Source: G051903925 sp051903925 (lineage in GTDB: Bacteria; Pseudomonadota; Alphaproteobacteria; Zavarziniales; Zavarziniaceae). From it: a stretch of 64,000 bases of DNA. Shown one piece after another: positions 1 through 8,444 of the stretch. Each line of letters begins with the position of its first letter. Within the stretch, counting starts at the first letter, position 1. Both the position numbers and the translations under genes were made by a program. The stretch lies in contig NZ_CP173678.1 in assembly GCF_051903925.1 (NCBI RefSeq), positions 3,844,001 to 3,908,000 of the forward strand. Direction: 5' to 3'. Under the pieces are notes generated by a model. It searched no databases and was not told the origin of the DNA. It saw only the letters and a list, made by a program, of their open reading frames with translations.

Positions 1-154
1 CATCGCCCTGGCGCGCGACCTGGTGCGGCGGCTGGAGCGCGGCGACCCGCTGTGCCAGCGCCTGAAGCCGTCGCGCCCCGGGATGCTCGGCATCGCCACG
101 CGCGGTGTCGCCGCAACGATCATGCGGCGCACCATCGCGGGCCGGAACCGGTGA
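1..154 (+). CDS. hpnC: Squalene synthase HpnC, 3' end only
   Basis: This is the C-terminal fragment (about 50 residues) of an open frame entering from the left edge and stopping at TGA 152-154. The visible part reads as a helical, Arg-rich tail (…LVRRLERGDPLCQRLKPS…) of the kind that ends HpnC, the enzyme that turns presqualene diphosphate into hydroxysqualene. The catalytic aspartate motifs are outside the window. The call rests on the tail plus position: HpnC normally precedes hpnD and hpnE, both of which follow here. A lipid kinase and hpnB lie between. Without the upstream sequence another isoprenoid synthase cannot be excluded. Confidence 0.7.
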   Translation, partial: IALARDLVRRLERGDPLCQRLKPSRPGMLGIATRGVAATIMRRTIAGRNR

Positions 155-203
155 GGCGGCGCCGCCGTTCCCTTGTCCATCGCCGCCCAACCCCCGGTCC
201 TTG

Positions 204-1109
204 ATGCGCGCCCTCCTCCTGGTGAACGCCAACAGCCGGCGCGGTGCCGAACTGCTCGACAGCGCCCGCTCCGGGCTCAAGGACGCGGGCTTCAGCCCGG
301 TCTATGTCGAATGCACCGACCGGGACGACCTGTCGCCGGCCATCCTGCGCAACGCGGACAAGGCCGACCTGATCGTCGTCGGCGGCGGCGACGGCACGCT
401 CAGCGCCGCGGCGCGGGGTGTCGCCGAATCGGGCCTGCCCATGGGCATCCTGCCAACCGGCACGGCCAACGACCTGGCGCGCACGCTGGGCCTGCCGCTG
501 GACCTGCCGGGCGCGATCGCCGTCATCGCCGAGGGCGTCCGCCGCCGCATCGACCTGGGCCTGGTGAACGACCAGCCGTTCTTCAACGTGGCATCCCTGG
601 GCCTCAGCGCCGAACTGGCCAAGGCGATCACGCCGGACATCAAGCGTCGCTTCGGCCGCTTCGGCTATGCCGTGGCGGCGGCCCGCGTGTTGACCCGCGC
701 GCGGCCGATGACGGCCACGATCACGCATCCAGGCGGCACCGAGCGGGTGCGCACCTATCAGATCGCGGTCGGCAATGGCGTGTTCTATGGCGGGGGCAAC
801 GCGGTCGCCGCCGATGCCGCGATCGACGACCAGAAGCTGGACCTCTACAGCCTGGAACTGCACCAGTTGTGGAAGCTGGTGCTGATGGCCAAGTCGTTCC
901 GCGAGGGGCGTCACGGCGACTGGGCCGAGGTGCGCGCGATCCGGGCGGGCGAGTTCGTGGTGACGACCCGGCGCCCCCGCTCCGTCAACGCCGATGGCGA
1001 ACTGATCACCAAGACGCCCGCCCGCTTCTCCGTCTGGGCCAAGGCGCTGGAGGTGTTCGTGCCCAGGCCCGAAGACGACCATCCGGACGGGGCCGAAGCG
1101 CGCGGTTGA
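204..1109 (+). CDS. Diacylglycerol kinase / YegS-type lipid kinase
   Basis: A 301-residue protein of the DAGK catalytic family, which phosphorylates a lipid hydroxyl with ATP at the inner membrane. The nucleotide-binding signature GGGDGT is at residues 60-65 and the LPTGTANDLA substrate/ATP loop at 83-92. The C-terminal beta-sandwich region ends in RSVNADGE. I start at ATG 204 (MRALLLVNANS), where the family N-terminal strand begins. Upstream in-frame codons would add an unrelated Pro-rich tail. It lies 49 bp after the hpnC stop and 31 bp before hpnB, so it is probably cotranscribed with the squalene genes. The lipid substrate is unknown; a polar lipid or hopanoid-linked role is inference from context only. 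Confidence 0.85.
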   Translation: MRALLLVNANSRRGAELLDSARSGLKDAGFSPVYVECTDRDDLSPAILRNADKADLIVVGGGDGTLSAAARGVAESGLPMGILPTGTANDLARTLGLPLDLPGAIAVIAEGVRRRIDLGLVNDQPFFNVASLGLSAELAKAITPDIKRRFGRFGYAVAAARVLTRARPMTATITHPGGTERVRTYQIAVGNGVFYGGGNAVAADAAIDDQKLDLYSLELHQLWKLVLMAKSFREGRHGDWAEVRAIRAGEFVVTTRRPRSVNADGELITKTPARFSVWAKALEVFVPRPEDDHPDGAEARG

Positions 1110-1140
1110 CCGCCAGGCCCCGGCCTGCCATAGGGCCGGA

Positions 1141-2304
1141 ATGCTGATCCTGCTGGCGCTGCTTCCGGTTGCGGCCTGGACCTTTCTGCTGCTCTTCCGC
1201 GGCCGCTTCTGGGCCGCCGACCAGCGCCTGCCGCCGGCCCGGCACGACGGACCCCATGTGATCGCCGTCGTGCCCGCGCGGGATGAGGCGGACGTGATTG
1301 GCGGCTGCATTGCCGGGCTCCTGGCCCAGACGCACCAGCCCCCCATCCGCGTGATCCTGGTCGACGACGGCAGCAGCGACGGCACCGCCGACCGCGCCCG
1401 GGCCGCGGACGACGGGACCGGCCGCCTTGAGATCATTGGGGGCGCTCCCCGCCCGCCGGGCTGGACCGGCAAGCTGTGGGCCGTGTCGCAAGGCGTCGCC
1501 CGCGCCAGCGCGGCCGGGCCCGACTACATCTGGCTGTCCGACGCCGACATCCATCATGGGGCCGACGTCGGCGCCAGCCTGGTGGCCAAGGCGGAGGCCG
1601 AGGGCCGGGTCCTTACCTCGCTCATGGTGCGGCTGCATTGCCGCTCTGCGATCGAGAAGCTGGGCATCCCCGCCTTCGTCTTCTTTTTCCAGAAGCTTTA
1701 TCCCTTTCCCTGGGCCAATGACCCGCGCCGGCGCATGGCGGCGGCCGCGGGTGGCTGCATGCTGGTGAAGCGGTCGGCCCTTGAAGCCGCAGGCGGCATC
1801 GCGTCGATCCGCGGCGACCTGATCGACGATTGCGCCCTCGCCCGGCGGCTGAAGCCGCACGGGCCGATCTGGCTGGGCCTGGCCGAGGCCAGTGCCAGCC
1901 TGCGGCCCTATACCTTCGCCGACCTGTGGAAGATGGTCGCGCGCAGTGCCTTCCACCAGCTGCACTATTCCGCCCTGCTGCTGGCCGGCACGGTGCTCGG
2001 CATGGTGCTGCTCTACCTGCTGGCGCCGGGCCTGCTGGTCTGGGGCATGGCCAGCGGCCAGGGGCTGATCGCCCTTCTGGGGGGCCTGGGCTGCGCACTG
2101 ATGGCGACGGCCTATTGGCCGACGGTGCGCTATTACGGCCTTGCTCCGCCCTGGGCGCTCTGCGTGCCCCTGGCGGGCACGCTCTATACGCTGATGACAC
2201 TCGATTCGGCACGGCGGCACTGGCTGGGCCGGGGCGGCGAGTGGAAGGGTCGCGTGCAGGGCGGCGTCGAAGGTGGCCTTGCGGACAAGGAAGGCAGTGC
2301 CTAG
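1141..2304 (+). CDS. hpnB: Hopene-associated glycosyltransferase HpnB
   Basis: A 387-residue family-2 glycosyltransferase with membrane segments, matching the HpnB type found in hopanoid loci. An N-terminal hydrophobic segment (residues 1-20) is followed by the GT-A core: VDDGSSDGT near residue 75 (nucleotide-sugar binding), the DAD motif in WLSDADIH near 135, and a DDCALARR acceptor/base motif near 229. Two to three hydrophobic segments at about 275-355 anchor it. The donor and product are not established for this family. hpnD follows after 9 bp, so the two are certainly in one operon. The identity comes from the fold motifs plus the hopanoid neighbourhood. Confidence 0.85.
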   Translation: MLILLALLPVAAWTFLLLFRGRFWAADQRLPPARHDGPHVIAVVPARDEADVIGGCIAGLLAQTHQPPIRVILVDDGSSDGTADRARAADDGTGRLEIIGGAPRPPGWTGKLWAVSQGVARASAAGPDYIWLSDADIHHGADVGASLVAKAEAEGRVLTSLMVRLHCRSAIEKLGIPAFVFFFQKLYPFPWANDPRRRMAAAAGGCMLVKRSALEAAGGIASIRGDLIDDCALARRLKPHGPIWLGLAEASASLRPYTFADLWKMVARSAFHQLHYSALLLAGTVLGMVLLYLLAPGLLVWGMASGQGLIALLGGLGCALMATAYWPTVRYYGLAPPWALCVPLAGTLYTLMTLDSARRHWLGRGGEWKGRVQGGVEGGLADKEGSA

Positions 2305-2313
2305 AAACCCGCC

Positions 2314-3201
2314 ATGAGTGCGACCGAGGTCCAGCCCGCCCAACCCCAGGAGCCATCGCCCACCGCAGCGGCCGACGCCGCGGAGGTGCGCGCGGTCGTC
2401 ATGGAGTCCGGCACGTCGTTCCTGGCCGCGATGCGCATGCTGCCCAAGGCGCGGCGCGAGGGGATGTACGCGATCTATGCCTTCTGCCGCATGGTCGACG
2501 ATGTGGTGGACGAGCCCAAGACCAAGGAGCAGCGCGATGCCGAGCTGGCCTGGTGGCGGGCGGAGGTGGTGCGCGTCTACCAGGGCCGGCCGACCGGCGC
2601 CATCGGGCGCGAGATGCTGCGCGCGGTGCAGCGCTTCGACCTGGTCCAGGCTGATTTCGAGGCGGTGATCGACGGCATGGCAATGGATGCCGACGTCGCC
2701 ATCCGTGGTCCCAGCATGGCCGACCTGGACCTTTACTGCGCGCGGGTGGCGGGTGCGGTCGGCCTGCTGTCGGTCCGCGTCTTCGGTGCAGGCGGGGCCT
2801 ATGGCGCGCGCATGGCCGAGGCGCTGGGCCGGGCGCTTCAGCTCACCAACATCCTGCGCGATCTGGGCGAGGATGCGGAGCTGGGCCGCCTCTACCTCCC
2901 GGCGGAGCTGCTCGACCGGCACGGCATCCGCACCCGCGACCCCAAGGCGGTGATCGTCCACCCTGCCCTGCCAGGCGTCTGCCGCGACTTGGCGGAGCAG
3001 GCCCAGAGCCATTTCCGCGCCGCGCGGGCGGCCATGGATCATTGTCCCCGCCGCGCCGTGCGGCCCGCCCGCGTCATGATGGAAGTGTATCGCCGGATCC
3101 TGGACCGCCTGCTGGCGGACGGCTGGCGCAATCCGGCCCGCAAGGTCAGCCTGCCCAAGGCGACCAAGCTGTGGGTCGCGCTCCGCTACGGCCTGGTCTG
3201 A
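2314..3201 (+). CDS. hpnD: Presqualene diphosphate synthase HpnD
   Basis: A 295-residue trans-isoprenyl diphosphate synthase of the squalene/phytoene synthase family. In the three-enzyme bacterial route, HpnD condenses two farnesyl diphosphates to presqualene diphosphate. The two Mg-binding Asp motifs are clear: DDVVD at residues 62-66 and DLGED at 183-187 within NILRDLGED. The C-terminus ends with the conserved basic stretch KATKLWVALRYGL. It is preceded by hpnB (9 bp) and followed by hpnE (10 bp), which fits hpnC-D-E acting in series. An initial stretch of about 35 residues is Ala/Pro-rich, so a slightly later start is possible. Confidence 0.93.
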   Translation: MSATEVQPAQPQEPSPTAAADAAEVRAVVMESGTSFLAAMRMLPKARREGMYAIYAFCRMVDDVVDEPKTKEQRDAELAWWRAEVVRVYQGRPTGAIGREMLRAVQRFDLVQADFEAVIDGMAMDADVAIRGPSMADLDLYCARVAGAVGLLSVRVFGAGGAYGARMAEALGRALQLTNILRDLGEDAELGRLYLPAELLDRHGIRTRDPKAVIVHPALPGVCRDLAEQAQSHFRAARAAMDHCPRRAVRPARVMMEVYRRILDRLLADGWRNPARKVSLPKATKLWVALRYGLV

Positions 3202-3211
3202 GCAGGTCGGC

Positions 3212-4426
3212 TTGAACGGCACGGTCCATGTCATCGGCGCCGGCCTGGCGGGCCTGGCGGCCGCTGTCCGCCTGGTCGAAGGCGGACGCCGCGTGGCGCT
3301 GTACGAGGCGGCAGGCCATGCGGGCGGGCGCTGCCGGACGTTCTTCGATGCCGGCCTGGGCATCGAGATCGACAACGGCAACCACCTGATCCTGGGCGCC
3401 AATCCGGCCGTCTTCTCGTTCTGCCGCACGATCGGCTCCGGCGACCAGCTGCTGGGCCTGCCCATTGCCTTTCCCTTCGTGGACCTGGCGACCGGCCGGC
3501 GCTGGACCTTGCGCCCCGGGCGCAGCCGCGCGCCGCTGTGGCTGTTCGACGCCAGCCGCCGCGTGCCCGGCACGCGCGTGACCGACTACCTGGACGGCCT
3601 GCACCTGATGACCGCCCGGGCCAGCGCAACGGTCGCCAGCCGCGTCCGCCGCGGCCCGCTCTATGACCGCCTGTGGGAGCCGTTGACCGTCGCCGTCCTC
3701 AACGCGTCACCAGAGGAAGGGACGGCGCGCCTGCTGGGTCGCGTCTTCCGCGAAACCTTCGCCAAGGGCGGCGACGCCTGCCGCCCCTACCTCACCCGGC
3801 GCGGCCTGGGTCCGGCCCTGGTCGATCCCGCCGTGGCCTGGCTGGAGCACAAGGGAGCCGCCATCCGCTTCAACACGCGGCTCAAGGCGCTGGACCCCGC
3901 CGCGCTGGACTTCGGCCCCGACGGGCAGGTCGCGCTGGCCCCCGGGGACCGCGTGATCCTGGCCGTGCCGCCGCCCATCCTGGCCACCCTGCTGCCTGGA
4001 ATGGCGCTGCCGCAAGGCAGCCGCGCCATCGTCAACGTCCACTACCGCCTGGACCAGGATGCCGCGGAGCCATCGCTGACGGGCTTGGTGGGCGGCATCG
4101 CCCAATGGGTCTTCCGGCGCGAGCGCATCGCCTCCGTCACCGTCAGTGCCGCCGACGCCCTGGCCGAACAGCCGGCCGAGGCGATCGCCGCCCGCGTCTG
4201 GCCGGAAGTGGCGGCGGCGCTGGACCTGACCCAGGACCAGCCGCCGGCCCGCGTCATCAAGGAGAAGCGGGCGACCTTCCTCCAGACGCCAGCGAATGAG
4301 GTGCTGCGCCCTGGCACGCGGGACGTGCCGCCCTGGCTGCTGGCGGGTGACTTCACGGACACAGGTCTGCCGGCAACCATAGAGGGGGCAATCCGCTCAG
4401 GCTTTGCCGCGGCCCAGGCTGCTTGA
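3212..4426 (+). CDS. hpnE: Hydroxysqualene dehydroxylase HpnE (FAD)
   Basis: A 404-residue FAD-dependent amine-oxidase/desaturase-type protein. HpnE reduces hydroxysqualene to squalene, the last step before cyclisation. The Rossmann signature GAGLAGLAAA lies at residues 8-17, followed by the acidic strand-2 end (YEAAGHAGGRC), and the C-terminal FAD-contacting segment reads LLAGDFTDTGLPATIEGA. Translation appears to start at a TTG, 10 bp after the hpnD stop; no ATG or GTG precedes the nucleotide-binding strand in frame. TTG plus tight spacing suggests translational coupling to hpnD. It lies between hpnD and shc as in other hopanoid producers. Confidence 0.92.
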   Translation: MNGTVHVIGAGLAGLAAAVRLVEGGRRVALYEAAGHAGGRCRTFFDAGLGIEIDNGNHLILGANPAVFSFCRTIGSGDQLLGLPIAFPFVDLATGRRWTLRPGRSRAPLWLFDASRRVPGTRVTDYLDGLHLMTARASATVASRVRRGPLYDRLWEPLTVAVLNASPEEGTARLLGRVFRETFAKGGDACRPYLTRRGLGPALVDPAVAWLEHKGAAIRFNTRLKALDPAALDFGPDGQVALAPGDRVILAVPPPILATLLPGMALPQGSRAIVNVHYRLDQDAAEPSLTGLVGGIAQWVFRRERIASVTVSAADALAEQPAEAIAARVWPEVAAALDLTQDQPPARVIKEKRATFLQTPANEVLRPGTRDVPPWLLAGDFTDTGLPATIEGAIRSGFAAAQAA

Positions 4427-4484
4427 TCTGCGCTCCGCGCCATGGCAATAGGCGCGATTACCCAACCAGAGCACCCAAGCAAAA

Positions 4485-6404
4485 ATGGATTCTGCTGCCC
4501 TCGCCGAGCTGGATTCGACCATTACCGACGTCCGCGAGACCCTGAAGAACAAGCAGGGCAAGGACGGCCATTGGGTTTTCGAGCTGGAGGCGGATGCGAC
4601 CATCCCCGCCGAATACATCATGCTCGAGCACTATTTGGACATGATCGACGCGCCCGTGCAGCAGAAGCTGGCGGTCTATCTGCGCGAGATCCAGGGCGAA
4701 CATGGCGGCTGGCCGCTCTATCACGCGGGCGACCTCAACGTCTCGGCCAGCGTCAAGGCCTACTACGCGCTGAAGCTTGCGGGCGACAGCCCGGACGCAC
4801 CCCACATGGTCAAGGCGCGCAACGCGATCCTGGCGCATGGCGGCGCCGGCGCCGTCAACGTCTTCACCCGCATCGCCCTGGCCCTGTTCGGGCAGCTGCC
4901 CTGGTCCGCCGTGCCCACCATGCCGGTCGAGATCATGCATCTGCCGCGCTGGTTCCCGTTCCACCTGGACAAGGTGTCGTACTGGTCCCGCACGGTCATC
5001 GTGCCGCTGCTGATCCTGATGTCGCTGCGCCCGCGCGCCCGGAACCGCAGCGGCATCGGCATTGCCGAGCTGTTCCTGGCCTCACCCGCCGACCAGCCGC
5101 CGCCGCTGCCCAATCCGCAGAATTCCGGCTGGGGTACCTTCTTCCTGGGCCTGGACAAGGTGCTCAAGGTGGTGGAGCCCGGCTTCCCCAAGGCGGTGCG
5201 CCAGCGCGCGGTCGACAAGGCACTGGCCTTCATCAAGGAACGCCTGAATGGCGAGGACGGCCTGGGCGCCATCTTCCCCGCGATGGCCAACACCGTCATG
5301 GCCTATGACGCACTGGGCTATGCCAAGGACCATCCCGACCGGGCCATCGCCTGGGCCTCGATCCGCAAGCTGCTGGTGCTGGAGGAGCATCGCGGCTATT
5401 GCCAGCCCTGCCTGTCGCCGATCTGGGACACGTCCCTGATGACCCACGCCTTGCTCGAGGCAGGCGAGCCGGCCGACAGCCCGGCGATCAAGGGCTCGCT
5501 CGACTGGCTGGTGAAGCGGCAGGTGACGGACGTGGTCGGCGACTGGGCCGTCCGCCGCCCCGGCCTGCGCCCCGGCGGCTGGGCCTTCCAGTACAACAAC
5601 CCGCACTATCCGGACGTCGACGACACCGCCGTGGTCGCCATGGTGCTGGACCGTGCCGGCCACGCCGACCACAAGGAGTCGATTGCCCGGGCAGAGGAAT
5701 GGGTGATCGGCATGCAGTCCGCCAATGGCGGCTGGGGCGCGTTCGACGCCGAGAACGACAAGCACTACCTAAACCACATCCCCTTCTCGGACCATGGCGC
5801 GCTGCTCGACCCGCCGACGGCCGACGTTTCCGCCCGCTGCCTGTCCATGCTGGCCCAGCTGGGGCGCAAGGCGGGCGACCCCGTGGTCGATCGCGCGGTC
5901 GCCTATCTGCGCAAGGAGCAGGAGCCGGACGGGTCCTGGTTCGGCCGCTGGGGCACCAATTATGTCTATGGCACCTGGTCGGTGCTCTGCGCCCTCAACG
6001 CCATCGACATCGACGCCCAGGACCCCATGGTGCGCAAGGCCGTGCAGTACCTGGTCGGCAAGCAGAACCGCGATGGCGGCTGGGGCGAGGACGGCGAGAC
6101 CTACTGGACCGACAAGAAGCACGTGGCAAAGGCATCGACCCCGTCGCAGACGGCCTGGGCCCTGATGGGCCTGATGGCGGCGGGCGAGACGGAGCACCCG
6201 GCGACCGAGCGCGGCGTGAAATGGCTGATGCAGCACCCGCGCAAGGAAGGCCGCTGGACCGAGGACCTGTTTACCGCGGTCGGCTTCCCGCGCGTCTTCT
6301 ACCTGCGCTACCACGGCTACGCCCAGTATTTCCCCCTCTGGGCGCTGGCGCGCTACCGCAACCTGAAGACCGGCAACAGCCAGCGCGTCCTGCACGGGAT
6401 GTGA
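4485..6404 (+). CDS. shc: Squalene-hopene cyclase
   Basis: A 639-residue class II triterpene cyclase (also called HpnF) that converts squalene to hopene/diplopterol at the cytoplasmic membrane. The catalytic acid motif DVDDTA is at residues 377-382. Several QW-type repeats are visible: GKDGHWVFE near the N-terminus, QSANGGWGAFD, EQEPDGSWFGRWG and KQNRDGGWGED. The length is normal for the family. The ATG has no strong Shine-Dalgarno and is 58 bp after hpnE. It is the key enzyme of the locus; everything upstream makes its substrate and hpnG/hpnH modify its product. Confidence 0.97.
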   Translation: MDSAALAELDSTITDVRETLKNKQGKDGHWVFELEADATIPAEYIMLEHYLDMIDAPVQQKLAVYLREIQGEHGGWPLYHAGDLNVSASVKAYYALKLAGDSPDAPHMVKARNAILAHGGAGAVNVFTRIALALFGQLPWSAVPTMPVEIMHLPRWFPFHLDKVSYWSRTVIVPLLILMSLRPRARNRSGIGIAELFLASPADQPPPLPNPQNSGWGTFFLGLDKVLKVVEPGFPKAVRQRAVDKALAFIKERLNGEDGLGAIFPAMANTVMAYDALGYAKDHPDRAIAWASIRKLLVLEEHRGYCQPCLSPIWDTSLMTHALLEAGEPADSPAIKGSLDWLVKRQVTDVVGDWAVRRPGLRPGGWAFQYNNPHYPDVDDTAVVAMVLDRAGHADHKESIARAEEWVIGMQSANGGWGAFDAENDKHYLNHIPFSDHGALLDPPTADVSARCLSMLAQLGRKAGDPVVDRAVAYLRKEQEPDGSWFGRWGTNYVYGTWSVLCALNAIDIDAQDPMVRKAVQYLVGKQNRDGGWGEDGETYWTDKKHVAKASTPSQTAWALMGLMAAGETEHPATERGVKWLMQHPRKEGRWTEDLFTAVGFPRVFYLRYHGYAQYFPLWALARYRNLKTGNSQRVLHGM

Positions 6405-6411
6405 GCCCACT

Positions 6412-6543
6412 CCCTCTCCCGTCCGCAGGATGGGGGAGGGCCGGGGTGGGGGCAGTGTCCCGCATTCTCTCCTGGAGCGCCCGTTGACCCGGCACACCAT
6501 CGCCCCCACCCAACCCTCCCCCATCCTGCGGACGGGGGAGGGC
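6412..6543. repeat. Long inverted repeat, about 42-nt arms
   Basis: The left arm (6412-6453) and right arm (6502-6543) are reverse complements except for about three mismatches and one single-base indel, separated by about 48 bp. Each arm contains CATCCTGCGGAC or its complement flanked by C-rich and G-rich tracts, so it is partly self-complementary. It looks like a pair of dispersed intergenic palindromic elements in opposite orientation. The pair begins 7 bp after the shc stop, and the right arm lies inside the likely 5' coding part of hpnG. It could fold into a large hairpin that limits read-through into hpnG. Confidence 0.85.
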
Positions 6544-7209
6544 TCGATTGGTTTCGTCGTGGGGCTGGCGGCGGAGGCGAGACGACTGGCGCCGCATCCG
6601 CTCGTCGCACAGGCGGGGGGCAATACGGAGCGCGCCCAGGCCGGCGCACGCGACCTGGCAAGCCAGGGTGCCACGGCACTGGTCAGCTTCGGCCTGGCCG
6701 GAGGCCTGGATCCGGCGCTGAAACCCGGCGACCTCATCCTCGCCACGCATATCCTGGCGCCCGACGGCACGCCCCTGCCCTGCGATGCCGCTCTGGTCGC
6801 CCGCCTTCATGCCCTGCTGCCGCAGGCGAAACCGGGCGTCATCCTGGGCTCACCCACAATCGTCGCCAGCGCTGCGGACAAGGCACGCCTCTACCAGCGG
6901 CACGGCGCCTTGGCGCTCGACATGGAAAGCCATGGCATGGCGACAGCGGCACAGGCGCTCGGCCTGCCTTTCACCGCGCTCCGCGCGGTCTGCGACCCGG
7001 CCGACCGGGCGCTGCCGCCCGCGGCCCTGACCGCCCTGACGCCGGAGGGCGAGGAGCGTCCCCTGGCGCCGGTATGGGCGGCGCTGCGTGCGCCCGCCCA
7101 GATCCCCGACCTGATCGCGCTGGGCCGCTGTTCGGCCAGCGCGTTCAAGACCTTAGGCGGCGTCGCTCGCAGCCTGCTCCAGGCGGGCCTGCTTGGCGGC
7201 AGGCGCTGA
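6484..7209 (+). CDS. hpnG: Hopanoid-associated phosphorylase HpnG
   Basis: A protein of about 241 residues from the nucleoside phosphorylase / MTA-SAH nucleosidase family. HpnG removes adenine from adenosylhopane to give a ribosyl(phospho)hopane. The core begins at IGFVVGLAAEARRL; LDMESHGMA at about residues 145-153 holds the family's Met-Glu ribose contacts, and FGLAGGLDP is the glycine loop. I place the start at TTG 6484, with GGAG six bases upstream. ATG 6430 lies in a repeat arm and GTG 6559 would remove the first strand. The TTG start makes residues 5-20 a translation of the repeat arm. The 3' end overlaps hpnH by 57 bp. Confidence 0.85.
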   Translation: MTRHTIAPTQPSPILRTGEGSIGFVVGLAAEARRLAPHPLVAQAGGNTERAQAGARDLASQGATALVSFGLAGGLDPALKPGDLILATHILAPDGTPLPCDAALVARLHALLPQAKPGVILGSPTIVASAADKARLYQRHGALALDMESHGMATAAQALGLPFTALRAVCDPADRALPPAALTALTPEGEERPLAPVWAALRAPAQIPDLIALGRCSASAFKTLGGVARSLLQAGLLGGRR

Positions 7210-8322
7210 GTGGGAGGTTTCCTTCAGGAACTGCTGCAGGTTGCGGTCGAAGACATACTCGGCCTTGCGCTGGCCGGCCATTGAGACTTCGGGCGCCATC
7301 GGGCCCTCCGTCTTGATGCCCTTGAGCGCCACGGCCAGTGCCTTCCACGGCCGCTTCGTCGTGTCGGCGACGGCCGTCCCCTCGTACCCGCAATGGACCA
7401 TGCAGTCGGCGCACTTCTCATAGGCGCCGGTGCCATAGCGCTCCCACTCGGTCTCTTCCATCAGCTGCTTGAACGTCGGCACATAGCCCTCGCCCAGCAG
7501 GTAGCACGGCCGCTGCCAGCCGAACACGTTGCGCGTCGGCATCGACCAGGGGGAGCAGTGATAGGTCTGGTTGCCGGCCAGGAAGTCGAAGAACAGGCTG
7601 GTGCCGACGATCGGCCACTTCTTCTTGCGGTTCTTCTGGGCCGCGAAGATCGTGCGGAACGTCTCCTTGGTCTGCGTCCGGTTCAGGAAGTGCTGCTGGT
7701 CGGGCGCCCGCTCATAGGCATAGCCGGGCGAGACGGTGATGCCGTCGATGCCCAGGCCCTCGACATAGTCGAAGAACTCGGTGACGCGCTCGGGCTTCGC
7801 ATTGTTGAACAACGTGCAGTTCACGTTGACGCGGAAGCCCTTCTCCTTGGCCAACTTGATCGCCTTCACGGCGCGCTTGAATACGCCCTTCTGGTCGACC
7901 GCGTGGTCGTGCTCATCCTCCAGCCCATCCAGGTGGATCGAGAAGGTGAGATAAGGACTTGGCTTGAAAAGGTGAAGCTTCTTCTCAAGCAGCAGGGCGT
8001 TCGTGCACAGGATCACGAACTTCTTGCGGGCGATGATGCCCTCGACGATCTCGCCGATCTCCTTGTGCAGCAGGGGCTCGCCGCCGGGAATGGAGACGGT
8101 GGGCGCGCCGCATTCGTCAACCGCGTCCAGGCATTCCTTGACGGACAGGCGGCGGGCCAGGATCTCGTCCGGATAGTCGATCTTGCCGCAGCCGGGACAG
8201 GCCAGGTTGCACTGGTAGAGCGGCTCCAGCATCAGCACGAGCGGATAGCGCTCGCGGCCCGCCAGGCGCTGCTTCATCACATAGGCGCCGGTGCGCACGA
8301 TCTGGATCAGAGGAATGCCCAA
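7153..8322 (-). CDS. hpnH: Adenosyl-hopene transferase HpnH (radical SAM)
   Basis: A 389-residue radical SAM protein that joins a 5'-deoxyadenosyl group to hopene, giving adenosylhopane, the first C35 step. The [4Fe-4S] motif is C38-xxx-C42-xx-C45 in QCNLACPGCGKIDYP. VSIPGGEPLLH is the SAM-binding GGEPL equivalent. Cys-rich motifs (CADCMVHCGYEG) sit near the C-terminus. I use a TTG start (MGIPLIQIVRTGAYV), which matches the expected N-terminus and has AAAGGACG just upstream. In-frame sequence further upstream is low-complexity. It converges on hpnG with overlapping 3' ends, so the two enzymes of consecutive steps are encoded on opposite strands. Confidence 0.95.
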   Translation of the reverse strand: MGIPLIQIVRTGAYVMKQRLAGRERYPLVLMLEPLYQCNLACPGCGKIDYPDEILARRLSVKECLDAVDECGAPTVSIPGGEPLLHKEIGEIVEGIIARKKFVILCTNALLLEKKLHLFKPSPYLTFSIHLDGLEDEHDHAVDQKGVFKRAVKAIKLAKEKGFRVNVNCTLFNNAKPERVTEFFDYVEGLGIDGITVSPGYAYERAPDQQHFLNRTQTKETFRTIFAAQKNRKKKWPIVGTSLFFDFLAGNQTYHCSPWSMPTRNVFGWQRPCYLLGEGYVPTFKQLMEETEWERYGTGAYEKCADCMVHCGYEGTAVADTTKRPWKALAVALKGIKTEGPMAPEVSMAGQRKAEYVFDRNLQQFLKETSHSAPAAKQARLEQAASDAA

Positions 8323-8444
8323 GGAGGCGTCCTTTCGCCGTTGCGGGGCAGGCCATCCCAGGCACGGACCCCGGCACATCTCATCGCGAAACAGTCAACG
8401 CAGACACAATACAGGCCGTGCCGGCCCCGCAACGGGGCCAGTCG

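Noticed and set aside
1006..3573. Long minus-strand open frame (855 codons) across the squalene genes
   Set aside because: It is antisense to hpnB, hpnD and hpnE, with an Arg/Gly/Ala/His-rich product and no domain. High GC removes stop codons from the shadow frame.
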